DNA of 51,592 nt from an uncultured Parabacteroides sp. GTDB lineage: Bacteria; Bacteroidota; Bacteroidia; Bacteroidales; Tannerellaceae. Where the stretch lies: positions 182,741-234,332 of the forward strand of contig CAJTMR010000002.1 of the NCBI GenBank assembly GCA_910577325.1, in the 5' to 3' direction. Below the pieces are notes generated by a model. That model made no database searches, was not told where the DNA came from, and saw only the letters and a list, made by a program, of their open reading frames with translations. This document shows positions 23,520-32,128 of this stretch, piece after piece (within the stretch, counting starts at the first letter, position 1; each line of letters begins with the position of its first letter). The translations under genes were made by a program, and so were the position numbers.

Positions 23520-24926
23520 ATGCAAAAATCTGATTGCATCATCGGTGTGGAACATGTGTCTAAATTCTTTGGGGACAAGGCCGTATTGAATGATGTGAAT
23601 TTGTCTGTCCGTAAGGGCGAGTTTGTAACCATATTGGGGCCGTCCGGTTGCGGAAAGACGACATTGTTGCGTCTGATTGCCGGATTTCAGACTGCTTCTG
23701 AAGGTATAATAACCATTGCGGGAAAAGAAATAACGCAAACACCCCCTCACAAACGTCCGGTTAATACGGTATTTCAGAAATATGCCCTTTTCCCTCATCT
23801 GAATGTCTTCAACAACATCGCTTTCGGTCTGAAGTTGAAAAAACTGCCGGCTGCCGTTATCGAGAAAAAGGTAAAACAGGCTCTCAAGATGGTAGGAATG
23901 ACCGATTATGAATATCGTGATGTGGATTCCCTTTCCGGCGGGCAGCAACAACGCGTCGCGATTGCCAGAGCGATCGTGAACGAACCGGAAGTGCTCCTGT
24001 TGGACGAGCCGCTGGCGGCTCTTGACCTCAAGATGCGCAAGGATATGCAGATGGAATTGAAGGAAATGCATAAGTCTCTTGGAATCACTTTTATCTATGT
24101 TACTCACGATCAGGAGGAAGCTCTCACCTTGAGCGATACCATTGTCGTGATGAGCGAAGGGAAGATCCAGCAGATCGGGACGCCTATCGACATCTACAAC
24201 GAACCGATCAATTCGTTTGTCGCCGACTTTATCGGAGAAAGTAATATCTTGAACGGGCTGATGATCAAAGATAAGTCAGTATCCTTTGCCGGACATGAGT
24301 TCGAATGTGTGGACGAGGGTTTCGGCGAACAGACTCCGGTAGATGTCGTGCTCCGCCCGGAAGACATTTATATTTTCGAGCCGTCTGATGCTGCCATGCT
24401 GACCGGGACGGTTACCTCTTCCATTTTCAAAGGTGTTCACTACGAAATGATGGTACAGACGCCGGAAGGCTATGAGTTTATGGTACAGGATTACCATTGC
24501 TTCGATGTTGGGCAGGAAGTCGGCTTGCTGGTCAAACCATTCGATATCCACGTGATGAAAAAGGAGCGTATCTGCAATACGTTCGAAGGAAGGATGGTTG
24601 ACGCCACGCACGTGGAATTTTTGGGTTGTACGTTCGAATGCCGCGAGGTTTCCGGCATTGAGCCGGAAACGCTCGTGCAGGTCGAAGTGGACTTTAACCG
24701 TGTCATCTTGGAAGACAACGAGGAAGACGGCCGCTTGACCGGTGAAGTGAAATTTATCCTCTACAAAGGCAACCATTATCATCTGACAGTGTTTACCGAC
24801 TGGGACGAAGATATTTTTGTCGACACGAATGATGTCTGGGACGACGGAGACCGGGTCGGAATTACGATCGCTCCTGAAAATATACGGATTGTTCAACCAA
24901 CTAAAAGGGAAGGAAGTGATAAGTAA
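23520..24926 (+). CDS. potA: Spermidine/putrescine ABC transporter ATP-binding protein
   Basis: A 468-residue cytoplasmic ATPase that drives polyamine import. Walker A is GPSGCGKTTLLR (about residues 40-51), the signature is LSGGQQQRVAIARA, Walker B is LLLDEPLAALDLKMRKDMQ, and the switch His is in VTHDQEEALT. The C-terminal ~230 residues are longer than in E. coli PotA (about 378 residues in all) and appear to hold two TOBE-like segments (around DVVLRPEDIYIFEP and ITIAPENIRIVQP). I chose ATG 23520, preceded by AAAGGG, over an upstream TTG. It is first in the potABCD operon and overlaps potB. Confidence 0.95.
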   Translation: MQKSDCIIGVEHVSKFFGDKAVLNDVNLSVRKGEFVTILGPSGCGKTTLLRLIAGFQTASEGIITIAGKEITQTPPHKRPVNTVFQKYALFPHLNVFNNIAFGLKLKKLPAAVIEKKVKQALKMVGMTDYEYRDVDSLSGGQQQRVAIARAIVNEPEVLLLDEPLAALDLKMRKDMQMELKEMHKSLGITFIYVTHDQEEALTLSDTIVVMSEGKIQQIGTPIDIYNEPINSFVADFIGESNILNGLMIKDKSVSFAGHEFECVDEGFGEQTPVDVVLRPEDIYIFEPSDAAMLTGTVTSSIFKGVHYEMMVQTPEGYEFMVQDYHCFDVGQEVGLLVKPFDIHVMKKERICNTFEGRMVDATHVEFLGCTFECREVSGIEPETLVQVEVDFNRVILEDNEEDGRLTGEVKFILYKGNHYHLTVFTDWDEDIFVDTNDVWDDGDRVGITIAPENIRIVQPTKREGSDK

Positions 24927-25716
24927 GATTTCTGCTTTTTTTATGCGGCGTAAGAACTGGACGATTCCTTATGCCCTGTTTTTGGTTGTTTTTGTCGTAA
25001 TGCCCTTGTTGCTGATCGTATTATATGCGTTTACAGATGCCGACGGTGCATTCTCTTTTGGTAATTTCCGTAAATTTATGGTACATCCCGAAGCGATGAA
25101 CACGTTCGTATATTCGATCGGGATTGCGATTATCACGACGCTTGCCTGCCTTGTACTGGGGTATCCGGCGGCTTATGTCCTGAGCCAGGAGCGTTTCAAT
25201 ACTTCCCGGACGATGGTCGTGCTGTTCATCCTGCCGATGTGGGTGAATATCCTGATCCGTACGCTGGCAACGGTGGCTCTGTTTGATTTCTTGAACCTGC
25301 CGTTAGGAGAGGGGGCGTTGGTGTTCGGTATGGTATATAATTTTCTCCCGTTCATGATCTATCCGATTTACAATACGTTGCAAAAAATGGACCGTAGCCT
25401 GATCGAGGCGGCCCAGGATTTGGGCGCCAATCCGTTTCAGGTTTTTATGAAGACGATCCTGCCTCTTTCGATGCCCGGCGTGATGAGCGGGATCGTCATG
25501 GTTTTCATGCCGACGGTTTCCACGTTTGCCATTGCCGAGTTGCTGACGATGAATAATATCAAGTTGTTCGGTACGACCGTACAGGAAAATATCTATAACG
25601 GTATGTGGAATTATGGTGCGGCGCTTTCTCTTATTATGTTGTTGCTGATCGGCGTTACCATCCTCTTTACGAATGAAGAGGACAGTGCTTCGAACGAAGG
25701 GGGAGGTGTGATATGA
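24916..25716 (+). CDS. potB: Polyamine ABC transporter permease PotB
   Basis: A 266-residue inner-membrane permease with six hydrophobic segments (first: YALFLVVFVVMPLLLIVLY). The ABC-coupling EAA loop is EAAQDLGANPFQVFMKTILP, the standard contact with PotA. I favour the GTG at 24916, which overlaps the end of potA by 11 bp and has AAGGGAAGGAA immediately upstream; the ATG at 24943 (257 residues) is the alternative. Longer in-frame starts would lie deep inside potA. The stop codon overlaps the potC start (ATGA), so the two permeases are translationally coupled. Confidence 0.92.
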   Translation: MISKISAFFMRRKNWTIPYALFLVVFVVMPLLLIVLYAFTDADGAFSFGNFRKFMVHPEAMNTFVYSIGIAIITTLACLVLGYPAAYVLSQERFNTSRTMVVLFILPMWVNILIRTLATVALFDFLNLPLGEGALVFGMVYNFLPFMIYPIYNTLQKMDRSLIEAAQDLGANPFQVFMKTILPLSMPGVMSGIVMVFMPTVSTFAIAELLTMNNIKLFGTTVQENIYNGMWNYGAALSLIMLLLIGVTILFTNEEDSASNEGGGVI

Positions 25717-26501
25717 TGACGAAATGGATGGCAAAAGGGTATCTATGGTTGCTGTTAGCACTGCTGTATTCCCCGATTCTGATTATTATGATTTTCTCTT
25801 TCACCGAAGCGAAAGTCTTGGGAAACTGGACGGGATTTTCTACCAAGCTGTATAGTTCGCTGTTTACAGGAGGCGTGCAGCGTTCGTTGGTGAGCGCGTT
25901 GTGGAATACGTTTGCCATAGCGATGATCGCGGCGACCGTCTCCACATTGTTAGGCAGCATTGCGGCTATCGGCATTTTCAACTTGCGGTCGCGTACCCGT
26001 CAGGTAATGAATTTTTGCAATGCGATCCCGATGATGAATGCGGATATCATTACAGGGGTTTCCCTTTTCCTGCTGTTTGTGAGTTTCGGCATTTCGCAGG
26101 GATTCACGACGGTCGTGCTGGCACATATCACATTCTGTACGCCATACGTGGTGTTGAGTGTCATGCCGCGTTTGAAAAAGATGAACCAGAATGTATATGA
26201 GGCTGCACTTGATTTAGGGGCGACTCCTTTCCAGGCGTTGCGCAAGGTGATCCTGCCGGAGATTCGTCCGGGGATGATCAGCGGCTTTATATTGGCTTTT
26301 ACACTTTCGATCGATGACTTTGCCGTTACCATCTTTACGATCGGCAACGAGGGGCTGGAAACCCTATCGACTTTTATTTATGCGGATGCCCGCAAGGGAG
26401 GGCTGACACCGGAGTTGCGTCCGTTGTCGACTATCATCTTCGTGACGGTGCTTGTCCTTTTGATTGTGATTAATAAACGGGCGGAGAAGTCCAAAATCTA
26501 A
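25713..26501 (+). CDS. potC: Polyamine ABC transporter permease PotC
   Basis: A 262-residue permease, partner of PotB. It has about six membrane segments (first: WLLLALLYSPILIIMIFSF) and the EAA coupling loop EAALDLGATPFQALRKVILP. The region AFTLSIDDFAVTIFTIG is characteristic of the PotC side of the heterodimer. It starts with a 4-bp overlap with potB and is followed by potD after 16 bp. Confidence 0.94.
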   Translation: MMTKWMAKGYLWLLLALLYSPILIIMIFSFTEAKVLGNWTGFSTKLYSSLFTGGVQRSLVSALWNTFAIAMIAATVSTLLGSIAAIGIFNLRSRTRQVMNFCNAIPMMNADIITGVSLFLLFVSFGISQGFTTVVLAHITFCTPYVVLSVMPRLKKMNQNVYEAALDLGATPFQALRKVILPEIRPGMISGFILAFTLSIDDFAVTIFTIGNEGLETLSTFIYADARKGGLTPELRPLSTIIFVTVLVLLIVINKRAEKSKI

Positions 26502-26517
26502 TGGAAAAAAGCGGGAA

Positions 26518-27843
26518 ATGAATAAACTGATTACAATAATAGCCGGTTGCATGCTTCTTTTGGGTGCAACTTCATGCGGACGTACGGACAAGGAGCGTAG
26601 CCATATCTTGAAAGTCTACAACTGGGGGGATTATATCGACGAGGATGTTCTGGCCGAGTTTCCCGCTTGGTACAAGGAACAGACCGGTGAAGATATTCGG
26701 GTCATCTACCAGGTGTTCGATATCAATGAAATCATGCTTACCAAGATTGAGCGCGGGCATGAAGATTTCGATTTGATTTGTCCGTCCGAATATATCATAG
26801 AACGGATGTTGAAGAAGAACCTTCTTGTCCCGATAGACCGTAATTTCGGAAAGACACCGGATTATCTGGATAATGTTTCTCCATATATTCGTACGCAATT
26901 GAACAAGTTAAGCCAGCCGGGGCGGGAAACGACCGACTTTGTCGTCCCTTATATGTGGGGAACGGCAGGAATATTATATAATAAGCAGTTCGTTTCCGGA
27001 AATACTGTCGAAAGTTGGGAATGCCTTTGGGATCTTAAGTTCAGAAATAAGATCTTGATGAAAGACAGTTATCGCGATGCCTACGGTACGGCTATTATCT
27101 ATGCCCATGCAAAGGAACTGGCAGACGGTACGGTGACAGTCGAGCAGTTGATGAACGACAATTCGCCTGAAGCGATTGCCATAGCCGAGGAATATCTGAA
27201 AAAGATGAAACCTAACATTGCTGGTTGGGAAGCCGATTTCGGTAAGGAGATGATGACGAAAGGCAAGGCCTGGCTCAACTTCACCTGGAGCGGAGATGCG
27301 GTCTGGGCGATGGAAGAGGCGGAGGCTGTCGGGGTGGAGCTGGACTATGAAGTGCCCCGCGAAGGCAGCAATATCTGGTACGACGGCTGGGCGATCCCTA
27401 AATATGCCCGTAATGTCAAGGCGGCCAGTTATTTTATTGATTATCTTTGTCGTCCGGACGTTGCTTTGCGGAATATGGACGCCATCGGTTACGTCAGTGC
27501 CATTGCTACTCCCGAAATCATGGAAGCCAAGATCGATTCGACAATCGAAAAAGTTTCCGACTTGAGTTATTTCTTTGGCCCCGCTGCGGATAGCATCCGG
27601 ATCAATCCGGTACAATATCCTGATCGCAAAGTGGTAGAGCGTTGTGCCATGATTCGCGATTTCGGCGACCGGACGGAACTGGTTCTGGAAATGTGGAGCC
27701 GCGTGAAAGGGGATAACCTGAATACAGGAATCGTCTTGTTGATCTTTGCTGTCTTCGGGATGTTATTTGTCTGGCTGGTGTATCGCAGGATACGTCGATA
27801 TAAACAGCGGCAACGGTATCACAGACGCCGCCGCCGTTGGTAA
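26518..27843 (+). CDS. potD: Spermidine/putrescine-binding lipoprotein with C-terminal membrane segment
   Basis: A 441-residue polyamine-binding protein. It has a lipoprotein signal ending GATSC (Cys20) and the PotD start LKVYNWGDYIDEDVL; DLICPSEYIIERM, VPYMWGTAGILYNK and YDGWAIPKYARN line the expected ligand site. Unusually, the protein continues past the binding fold into a hydrophobic helix (about 405-421, GIVLLIFAVFGMLFVWLVY) and a strongly basic tail with RRIRRYKQRQRYH and a run of arginines. That suggests a second membrane anchor with a cytoplasmic tail. This extension is absent from E. coli PotD; I do not know how common it is in Bacteroidales. It is the last pot gene. Confidence 0.93.
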   Translation: MNKLITIIAGCMLLLGATSCGRTDKERSHILKVYNWGDYIDEDVLAEFPAWYKEQTGEDIRVIYQVFDINEIMLTKIERGHEDFDLICPSEYIIERMLKKNLLVPIDRNFGKTPDYLDNVSPYIRTQLNKLSQPGRETTDFVVPYMWGTAGILYNKQFVSGNTVESWECLWDLKFRNKILMKDSYRDAYGTAIIYAHAKELADGTVTVEQLMNDNSPEAIAIAEEYLKKMKPNIAGWEADFGKEMMTKGKAWLNFTWSGDAVWAMEEAEAVGVELDYEVPREGSNIWYDGWAIPKYARNVKAASYFIDYLCRPDVALRNMDAIGYVSAIATPEIMEAKIDSTIEKVSDLSYFFGPAADSIRINPVQYPDRKVVERCAMIRDFGDRTELVLEMWSRVKGDNLNTGIVLLIFAVFGMLFVWLVYRRIRRYKQRQRYHRRRRRW

Positions 27844-27892
27844 ACGTAAATAGTAGAATTGTAAGATTGTCAATTATCAATTAATAGAAGTC

Positions 27893-28507
27893 ATGGAAGG
27901 CATAAAAAATTTGGTTATAGATTTTGGCGGCGTGATAATCAACCTCACCCGTAATCGATGTATCGAAGCATTCGAGAGTTTGGGGGTCGCGAATATACGT
28001 GAACAGATTGTCAATAATTACCAGCACAAAGATCTTTTTATGAAGATTGAACTTGGTTCCATCACTGCATCTGAATTTCGTGAAGGCATCCGTCATCTGG
28101 CGCAGCAGCCTTTGACGGACGAGCAGATCGATACCGCTTGGATCGCCATGCTCGATGATGTCCCGGAATATAAGCTGGATCTTTTGCTCGACCTTCGCAA
28201 GCGTTATAATACGATGTTGCTCAGTAATACGAACGAGATTCATTGGGACTGGTCGGAAAAGACCTGTTTTTCTTATAAAGGGCATCATGCTTCCGACTTT
28301 TTCAATCATATTTATCTTTCCTACCGGCTTCACATGCTGAAACCGAATGTCGATATCTTCGAACATGTCTTGCAACATGCCGGTATACGCCCCCAGGAAA
28401 CTTTATTCATAGATGATGCCGTTCCCAACTGTCGTACGGCCGAATCATTAGGTTTCCATACCTATACGCCCCAACCCCGCGAGGATTGGTCACATCTGTT
28501 TAAATAG
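27893..28507 (+). CDS. HAD-superfamily (subfamily IA) phosphatase
   Basis: A 204-residue haloacid-dehalogenase-type hydrolase. Motif I is IDFGGVIINLTRNR, with the nucleophile Asp but Gly at the usual second Asp; motif II is LLSNTNEIHW; motif IV is LFIDDAVPNCRTAESLGF. The Gly-substituted motif I is common in the YihX-like group of sugar-phosphate phosphatases, so sugar phosphatase activity is plausible but the substrate is unknown. It lies 49 bp after potD on the same strand and may be co-transcribed, without a known functional link. Confidence 0.88.
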   Translation: MEGIKNLVIDFGGVIINLTRNRCIEAFESLGVANIREQIVNNYQHKDLFMKIELGSITASEFREGIRHLAQQPLTDEQIDTAWIAMLDDVPEYKLDLLLDLRKRYNTMLLSNTNEIHWDWSEKTCFSYKGHHASDFFNHIYLSYRLHMLKPNVDIFEHVLQHAGIRPQETLFIDDAVPNCRTAESLGFHTYTPQPREDWSHLFK

Positions 28508-28560
28508 CCTGCTCATATTTCCTGAAGCCGGATAGTGAGCAGACCGGTCCGATCAAGCAA

Positions 28561-29247
28561 CTAAATATCTTTTACTTTCAATATGTTGTATGATGTCCCC
28601 ACGTCATATACATCATTCCCATCCACTTTCTTGATGTAGTTTACGATTCGGATGGTGACGGGAAGAATTATTACTTCATAAAGAGATTTCAGAACCGCTT
28701 GTGTTCCGATCATGATGAAAAGTTCGCCTATCGGTATCAGTCCGGCGAAAGCAATCGGGAAAAAGATCATCGAATCGGCACTCTCACCGACCAAAGTGGA
28801 GACGATAGCCCGTAAAGAGAAATTCTTTCCGGCTGAGGCAATCTTCATCTTGCTCATTACATAAGCATTCAGGAACGAACCGACAAGAAAAGCCATCAGG
28901 CTCGCTATAGCGATACGTGGTGCCATACCGAACACGAAGTCGAAGCCTTCTTCACCTTCCCAGAATGGGGCGGCAGGCAACATCACTGCCAGTTGCGCAA
29001 ATCCGATGACAAGGAAATTAGAAGCGAACCCGCTCCAGATAATCAAGCGTGCTTTCTTGAATCCCCATACTTCGGCGATACAGTCATTGATGATATAAGA
29101 GATCGGAAAAACGATCAGTCCGGCGGTCGCTGTGATGCCGAATACCTGGACGACTTTGGTTTCTAACAGGTTGGAAGCTACCAGGCAGATATTGAACAGA
29201 ATGCCTAACAACATGAATGGTACGGTTACAGTAGATGTCTTTTGCAT
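28561..29247 (-). CDS. Queuosine precursor transporter (YhhQ/VUT family)
   Basis: A 228-residue inner-membrane protein with about six hydrophobic segments. The segment VFPISYIINDCIAEVWGFKK and the later LVGESADSMIFFPIAFAG are signatures of the YhhQ/vitamin-uptake-like family, which imports preQ0/preQ1-type queuosine precursors. It is monocistronic and convergent with the HAD gene. A promoter element lies 74-81 bp upstream. I looked for a preQ1 riboswitch in the ~70-nt leader and saw none. Confidence 0.9.
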   Translation of the reverse strand: MQKTSTVTVPFMLLGILFNICLVASNLLETKVVQVFGITATAGLIVFPISYIINDCIAEVWGFKKARLIIWSGFASNFLVIGFAQLAVMLPAAPFWEGEEGFDFVFGMAPRIAIASLMAFLVGSFLNAYVMSKMKIASAGKNFSLRAIVSTLVGESADSMIFFPIAFAGLIPIGELFIMIGTQAVLKSLYEVIILPVTIRIVNYIKKVDGNDVYDVGTSYNILKVKDI

Positions 29248-29320
29248 ATTTCTTGTTTTGAACGAGGTTTATCAAGTACTCGGTGAATAATGTAAAGGAG
29301 CGTTTTTTATGTTCCGAGAA

Positions 29321-29328
29321 CAAAGATA
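29321..29328 (-). promoter_or_regulatory. -7 promoter element of the YhhQ-family gene
   Basis: On the minus strand this reads TATCTTTG, matching TAnnTTTG, about 74 bp upstream of the ATG. Confidence 0.55.
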
Positions 29329-29467
29329 GTGATATTTTTATTTGTTTATCTGTGAAATCGCCATTTCTCTATCACATATCCGACCGGGGTTCCGGCAATA
29401 CATCTCTCTTTGCAAACGTATATCGGCATGTTTCTTTCCATATAGCAAAAGAAGCCTTCCTTCCGAA

Positions 29468-30118
29468 TCAGAACCGGTACGAATAGGTCAGGCCGATACC
29501 GTGGCGGTAGTTGATCGGGTCATATACGTTGAAGGTGTGGTAGCGGTAATAAAGCTGCATGCTGTTTCTGGTATTTATCCGGTAATCGCAGCCGGAGGAA
29601 TAGCGGATTTTATCGGCACGCATCTTCCCGTTGTAACCTACATTGTTAAAAGGCTCGATATAAATGAAAGGTTCGAATCCCGAAGAGGCGATCCGGTAGG
29701 AGAGGGTGAGCATGCTGCGGAGGTAGTTGGTCGGATGCAGGCAATTTTTCTTATACGTGCTTTGAAAACGTTCCCTGATCGCTATTTTTAATGCTCCGAG
29801 GCGGTGTGAACCGGAGGCATATAGGTAATACCGGTTGCGCACATCCTCAGATGCCTTGCGGCGGACTAACGACATATAGCCGGCTCCCACCCGTAAATGC
29901 GGTAAAATGCGATAGTTGATCTCTCCTGTGGTAAGGAACTATCCGGCTTTTCTGAAGTCGTTGCGTAAGCGGATATCTTCTTCCAGAACGAAAAAGAAAC
30001 GTTTGTATATTTTCCCGGACAGGCTGACTTTCAGTGCGACGCCTGTACCTTCTATCGCCGGTAGCGGATGGGATATGAATAGGAACAAGAAGAAAATACA
30101 ACAGGTAATTGCTTTCAT
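29468..30118 (-). pseudogene. DUF2490 outer-membrane protein gene broken by an in-frame stop
   Basis: One continuous frame from ATG 30118 to the stop at 29468 encodes a typical DUF2490 beta-barrel protein of about 216 residues, except for a TAG at 29941-29939. Before it are the signal peptide (MKAITCCIFFLFLFISHPLPA) and VLEEDIRLRNDFRKAG; after it, FLTTGEINYRILPHLRVGAG continues without a shift. The remainder has the family order RNRYYLYASG, IRERFQSTYK, FEPFIYIEPFNNVG and MQLYYRYHTF, and ends in Phe like an outer-membrane barrel. A single nonsense change therefore splits an otherwise intact gene. A real recent mutation or a sequencing error are both possible. Its role is unknown, as for the family. 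Confidence 0.82.
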
Positions 30119-30228
30119 GGCAGAATATGGCGTTTTAATATATTCGTTGAATTTGTCCTTGCATTGGTTTGCCGATCGGGATATACCAAACAACATGAAG
30201 GAAAATCGATTCGTTTAACTTTCAATTC

Positions 30229-31092
30229 TCAAAAGCACCGGATATATCCCAACGAATAGGTCTCGTACAAGTTGTCCTTTATTCCGTGGGTATACCGGAA
30301 GGAGATTATGTTTTTCTTGATCTCGTATCTGAAGTTGTTGCGCCAATGTATGGGTCGGTCGCCGTTGTTCTCGTATCCGTAGAACCCAGACAAGTTGGTG
30401 GCGAGTGTGAACCCCCTATATTTGCCGGTGAATCCGACTCCGTAAGAGATGGCGTCGTTCTGGCGATGCACCGGGTCGTTCGTCATCCAGCAATAGAATC
30501 CGGCAAGCGCTTGCGTACGGATCGAGGCTTTCCCGTCGGCACTTTTCCACAGGTCACGGCTTACGTTTATATCGAACCAATAGGAAGCGGCGTCGGTAAA
30601 ACGGGCGTCGCACAGGCGGCCTCCGCTGGCTGTCTTGATATTGGCACTGATGGTCGCATCCACCCACTTTTCGCTTTTCAGGATCTGGAAAAAGGAACTG
30701 ATGACGATGTCGCCGTTATATTTGATCGGGCTTTCCGTTTCCACGGCAAAACGTTCGTCACGCGTTTCCGGCGTCATCTTATACTTTTCCTTGAAACACC
30801 AGTTCACTTCGATTCCCGCACGCCCCCTGAAAAACGGCAGTAAAGCACGTCCCACGATATCCCAGGTCTTGTCGCCTGTATAATGATGGTATTCTCCCCG
30901 TACTTCCACCTCGTACCGCTCGCTTACTCGTCCGTCCCTCATTTCCGGGATCGGGAAAGCGTTCGGGCCGAAATAGCGTGGGGAATAGATGAGCAGTTCT
31001 GTTTTGTCACGCCAACCATCGGCATGGCCGTCGGCCACGGAAAAAACGAATGCGAATGTTATCAGTAGTATTCGGGATAAATATTTCTTCAT
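30229..31092 (-). CDS. Predicted outer-membrane beta-barrel protein of unknown function
   Basis: A 287-residue exported protein: signal peptide (MKKYLSRILLITFAFVFSVA), then alternating polar/aromatic strands (for example WVDATISANIKTASGG, ASIRTQALAGFYCWM) and a C-terminal Phe (LGYIRCF), the usual outer-membrane barrel ending. I do not recognise a named family; it is not the DUF2490 type next to it. The start at 31092 is preferred to an upstream in-frame ATG at 31191, because it opens the signal peptide and sits 24 bp from a good promoter, which the longer form would span. It is divergent from the ThuA-like gene. Confidence 0.7.
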   Translation of the reverse strand: MKKYLSRILLITFAFVFSVADGHADGWRDKTELLIYSPRYFGPNAFPIPEMRDGRVSERYEVEVRGEYHHYTGDKTWDIVGRALLPFFRGRAGIEVNWCFKEKYKMTPETRDERFAVETESPIKYNGDIVISSFFQILKSEKWVDATISANIKTASGGRLCDARFTDAASYWFDINVSRDLWKSADGKASIRTQALAGFYCWMTNDPVHRQNDAISYGVGFTGKYRGFTLATNLSGFYGYENNGDRPIHWRNNFRYEIKKNIISFRYTHGIKDNLYETYSLGYIRCF

Positions 31093-31115
31093 GGATATAT
31101 CTTTTCTTAAGGCCA

Positions 31116-31123
31116 CAAAAGTA
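31116..31123 (-). promoter_or_regulatory. -7 promoter element of the outer-membrane protein gene
   Basis: On the minus strand this reads TACTTTTG (TAnnTTTG), 24 bp upstream of the ATG at 31092. It excludes the longer start at 31191. Confidence 0.55.
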
Positions 31124-31143
31124 CATATTTCATATTGATTTAG

Positions 31144-31151
31144 TACATTTG
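31144..31151 (+). promoter_or_regulatory. -7 promoter element of the ThuA-like gene
   Basis: TACATTTG matches TAnnTTTG 32 bp upstream of the ATG at 31183. It lies back to back with the minus-strand promoter at 31116-31123, so the two promoters share upstream DNA. Confidence 0.6.
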
Positions 31152-31182
31152 CCTCAAACAAATCTTTAAACCATAAAATACC

Positions 31183-32091
31183 ATGAGACACTTACATTTT
31201 GGAAAGTTGTTTTTTGTTGTCTTTTCTCTCTTGTTTGCTTGTACGGTTTCGGCGCGTAAACCGATTAAGACATTATTGATCACAGGACAAAACAACCATA
31301 ACTGGCAGGTGAGCCATGTTGTGCTGAAACAAATTCTGGAAAATTCCGGCCGTTTTGATGTGGACTTTGCCGTCTCTCCCGAACATGGAAAGGATATGTC
31401 CGGTTTTGTTCTCGACTTCAGCCCTTACCAATTGGTGGTGCTGGATTATAACGGCGATTCGTGGCCGGATGAGACGAACCGGCGTTTTCTGGATTATGTG
31501 CAGAAAGGCGGCGGTGTTGTCATTTACCATGCAGCCGACAATGCATTCTCCAAATGGCCGGAGTTCAATAAGATTTGTGCTTTGGGCGGTTGGGAAGGAC
31601 GTAATGAGGAGTCCGGTCCTTATGTGTACTGGCAGGACGGCAAGTTGGTCAAGGACAGCTCGGCCGGTCCGGGAGGTTCGCATGGACGCCAGCACGAATA
31701 TGTATTGAACGGACGTGACAAGGTGCATCCTATCGTGAAAGGGCTGCCCTTGAAATGGCGTCACGCCAAAGATGAACTTTACGACCGTATGCGGGGACCG
31801 GGCAATATCCGGGATATTTTATACACGGCCTATTCGGATAAGGAAACGAACGGTTCCGGTCGTGAAGAACCGCTGGTCTTTACAGTCGATTACGGGAATG
31901 CCCGCATCTTCCATACGATGCTTGGACATGCCGGTGCTACTCCGGAAGATAATATAGCAATGCAGTGTACGGGTTTCCAGGTGCTTTTGCTTCGCGGGGC
32001 CGAATGGGCGGCAACCGGCAAGGTGACCCAGAAAGTCCCGAAAGACTTCCCGACGGAGACAGCTTGTTCTTATCGGAAAAATTATAAGTGA
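31183..32091 (+). CDS. Exported ThuA-like domain protein
   Basis: A 302-residue protein with a signal peptide (to about FACTVSARK) and a class-I glutamine-amidotransferase-like fold of the ThuA (trehalose utilisation) family. Family features: LLITGQNNHNWQVSH, the strand LVVLDYNGDSW, GGGVVIYHAADNAFSKWPEF and FHTMLGHAG near the C-terminus. The usual amidotransferase Cys nucleophile is not apparent. ThuA-type proteins often occur near Gfo/Idh/MocA and DUF1080 genes in Bacteroidetes and are tied to keto-sugar metabolism, but those genes are 20 kb away here, so a link to the first locus is only a possibility. Confidence 0.88.
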   Translation: MRHLHFGKLFFVVFSLLFACTVSARKPIKTLLITGQNNHNWQVSHVVLKQILENSGRFDVDFAVSPEHGKDMSGFVLDFSPYQLVVLDYNGDSWPDETNRRFLDYVQKGGGVVIYHAADNAFSKWPEFNKICALGGWEGRNEESGPYVYWQDGKLVKDSSAGPGGSHGRQHEYVLNGRDKVHPIVKGLPLKWRHAKDELYDRMRGPGNIRDILYTAYSDKETNGSGREEPLVFTVDYGNARIFHTMLGHAGATPEDNIAMQCTGFQVLLLRGAEWAATGKVTQKVPKDFPTETACSYRKNYK

Positions 32092-32092
32092 T

Positions 32093-32122
32093 TGTTACTT
32101 TTGGCTTAAGCCAAAAGTAACA
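32093..32122. terminator. Bidirectional terminator between the ThuA-like gene and cysK
   Basis: A perfect 30-nt palindrome (TGTTACTTTTGGCTT and its complement) with T/A tracts lies between two converging genes, 2 bp after one stop codon and 7 bp before the other. Confidence 0.8.
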
Positions 32123-32128
32123 GACAGG

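Noticed and set aside
28509..28542. CTGCTCA/TGAGCAG inverted repeat between the HAD and YhhQ-family genes
   Set aside because: Only 7 bp with a 20-nt loop and no T-tract; too weak to call a terminator.
29248..29320. preQ1 riboswitch in the leader of the queuosine-precursor transporter gene
   Set aside because: I found neither the H-type pseudoknot pattern nor the A-rich tail of preQ1-I; only a weak CTCGG/CCGAG pairing is present.
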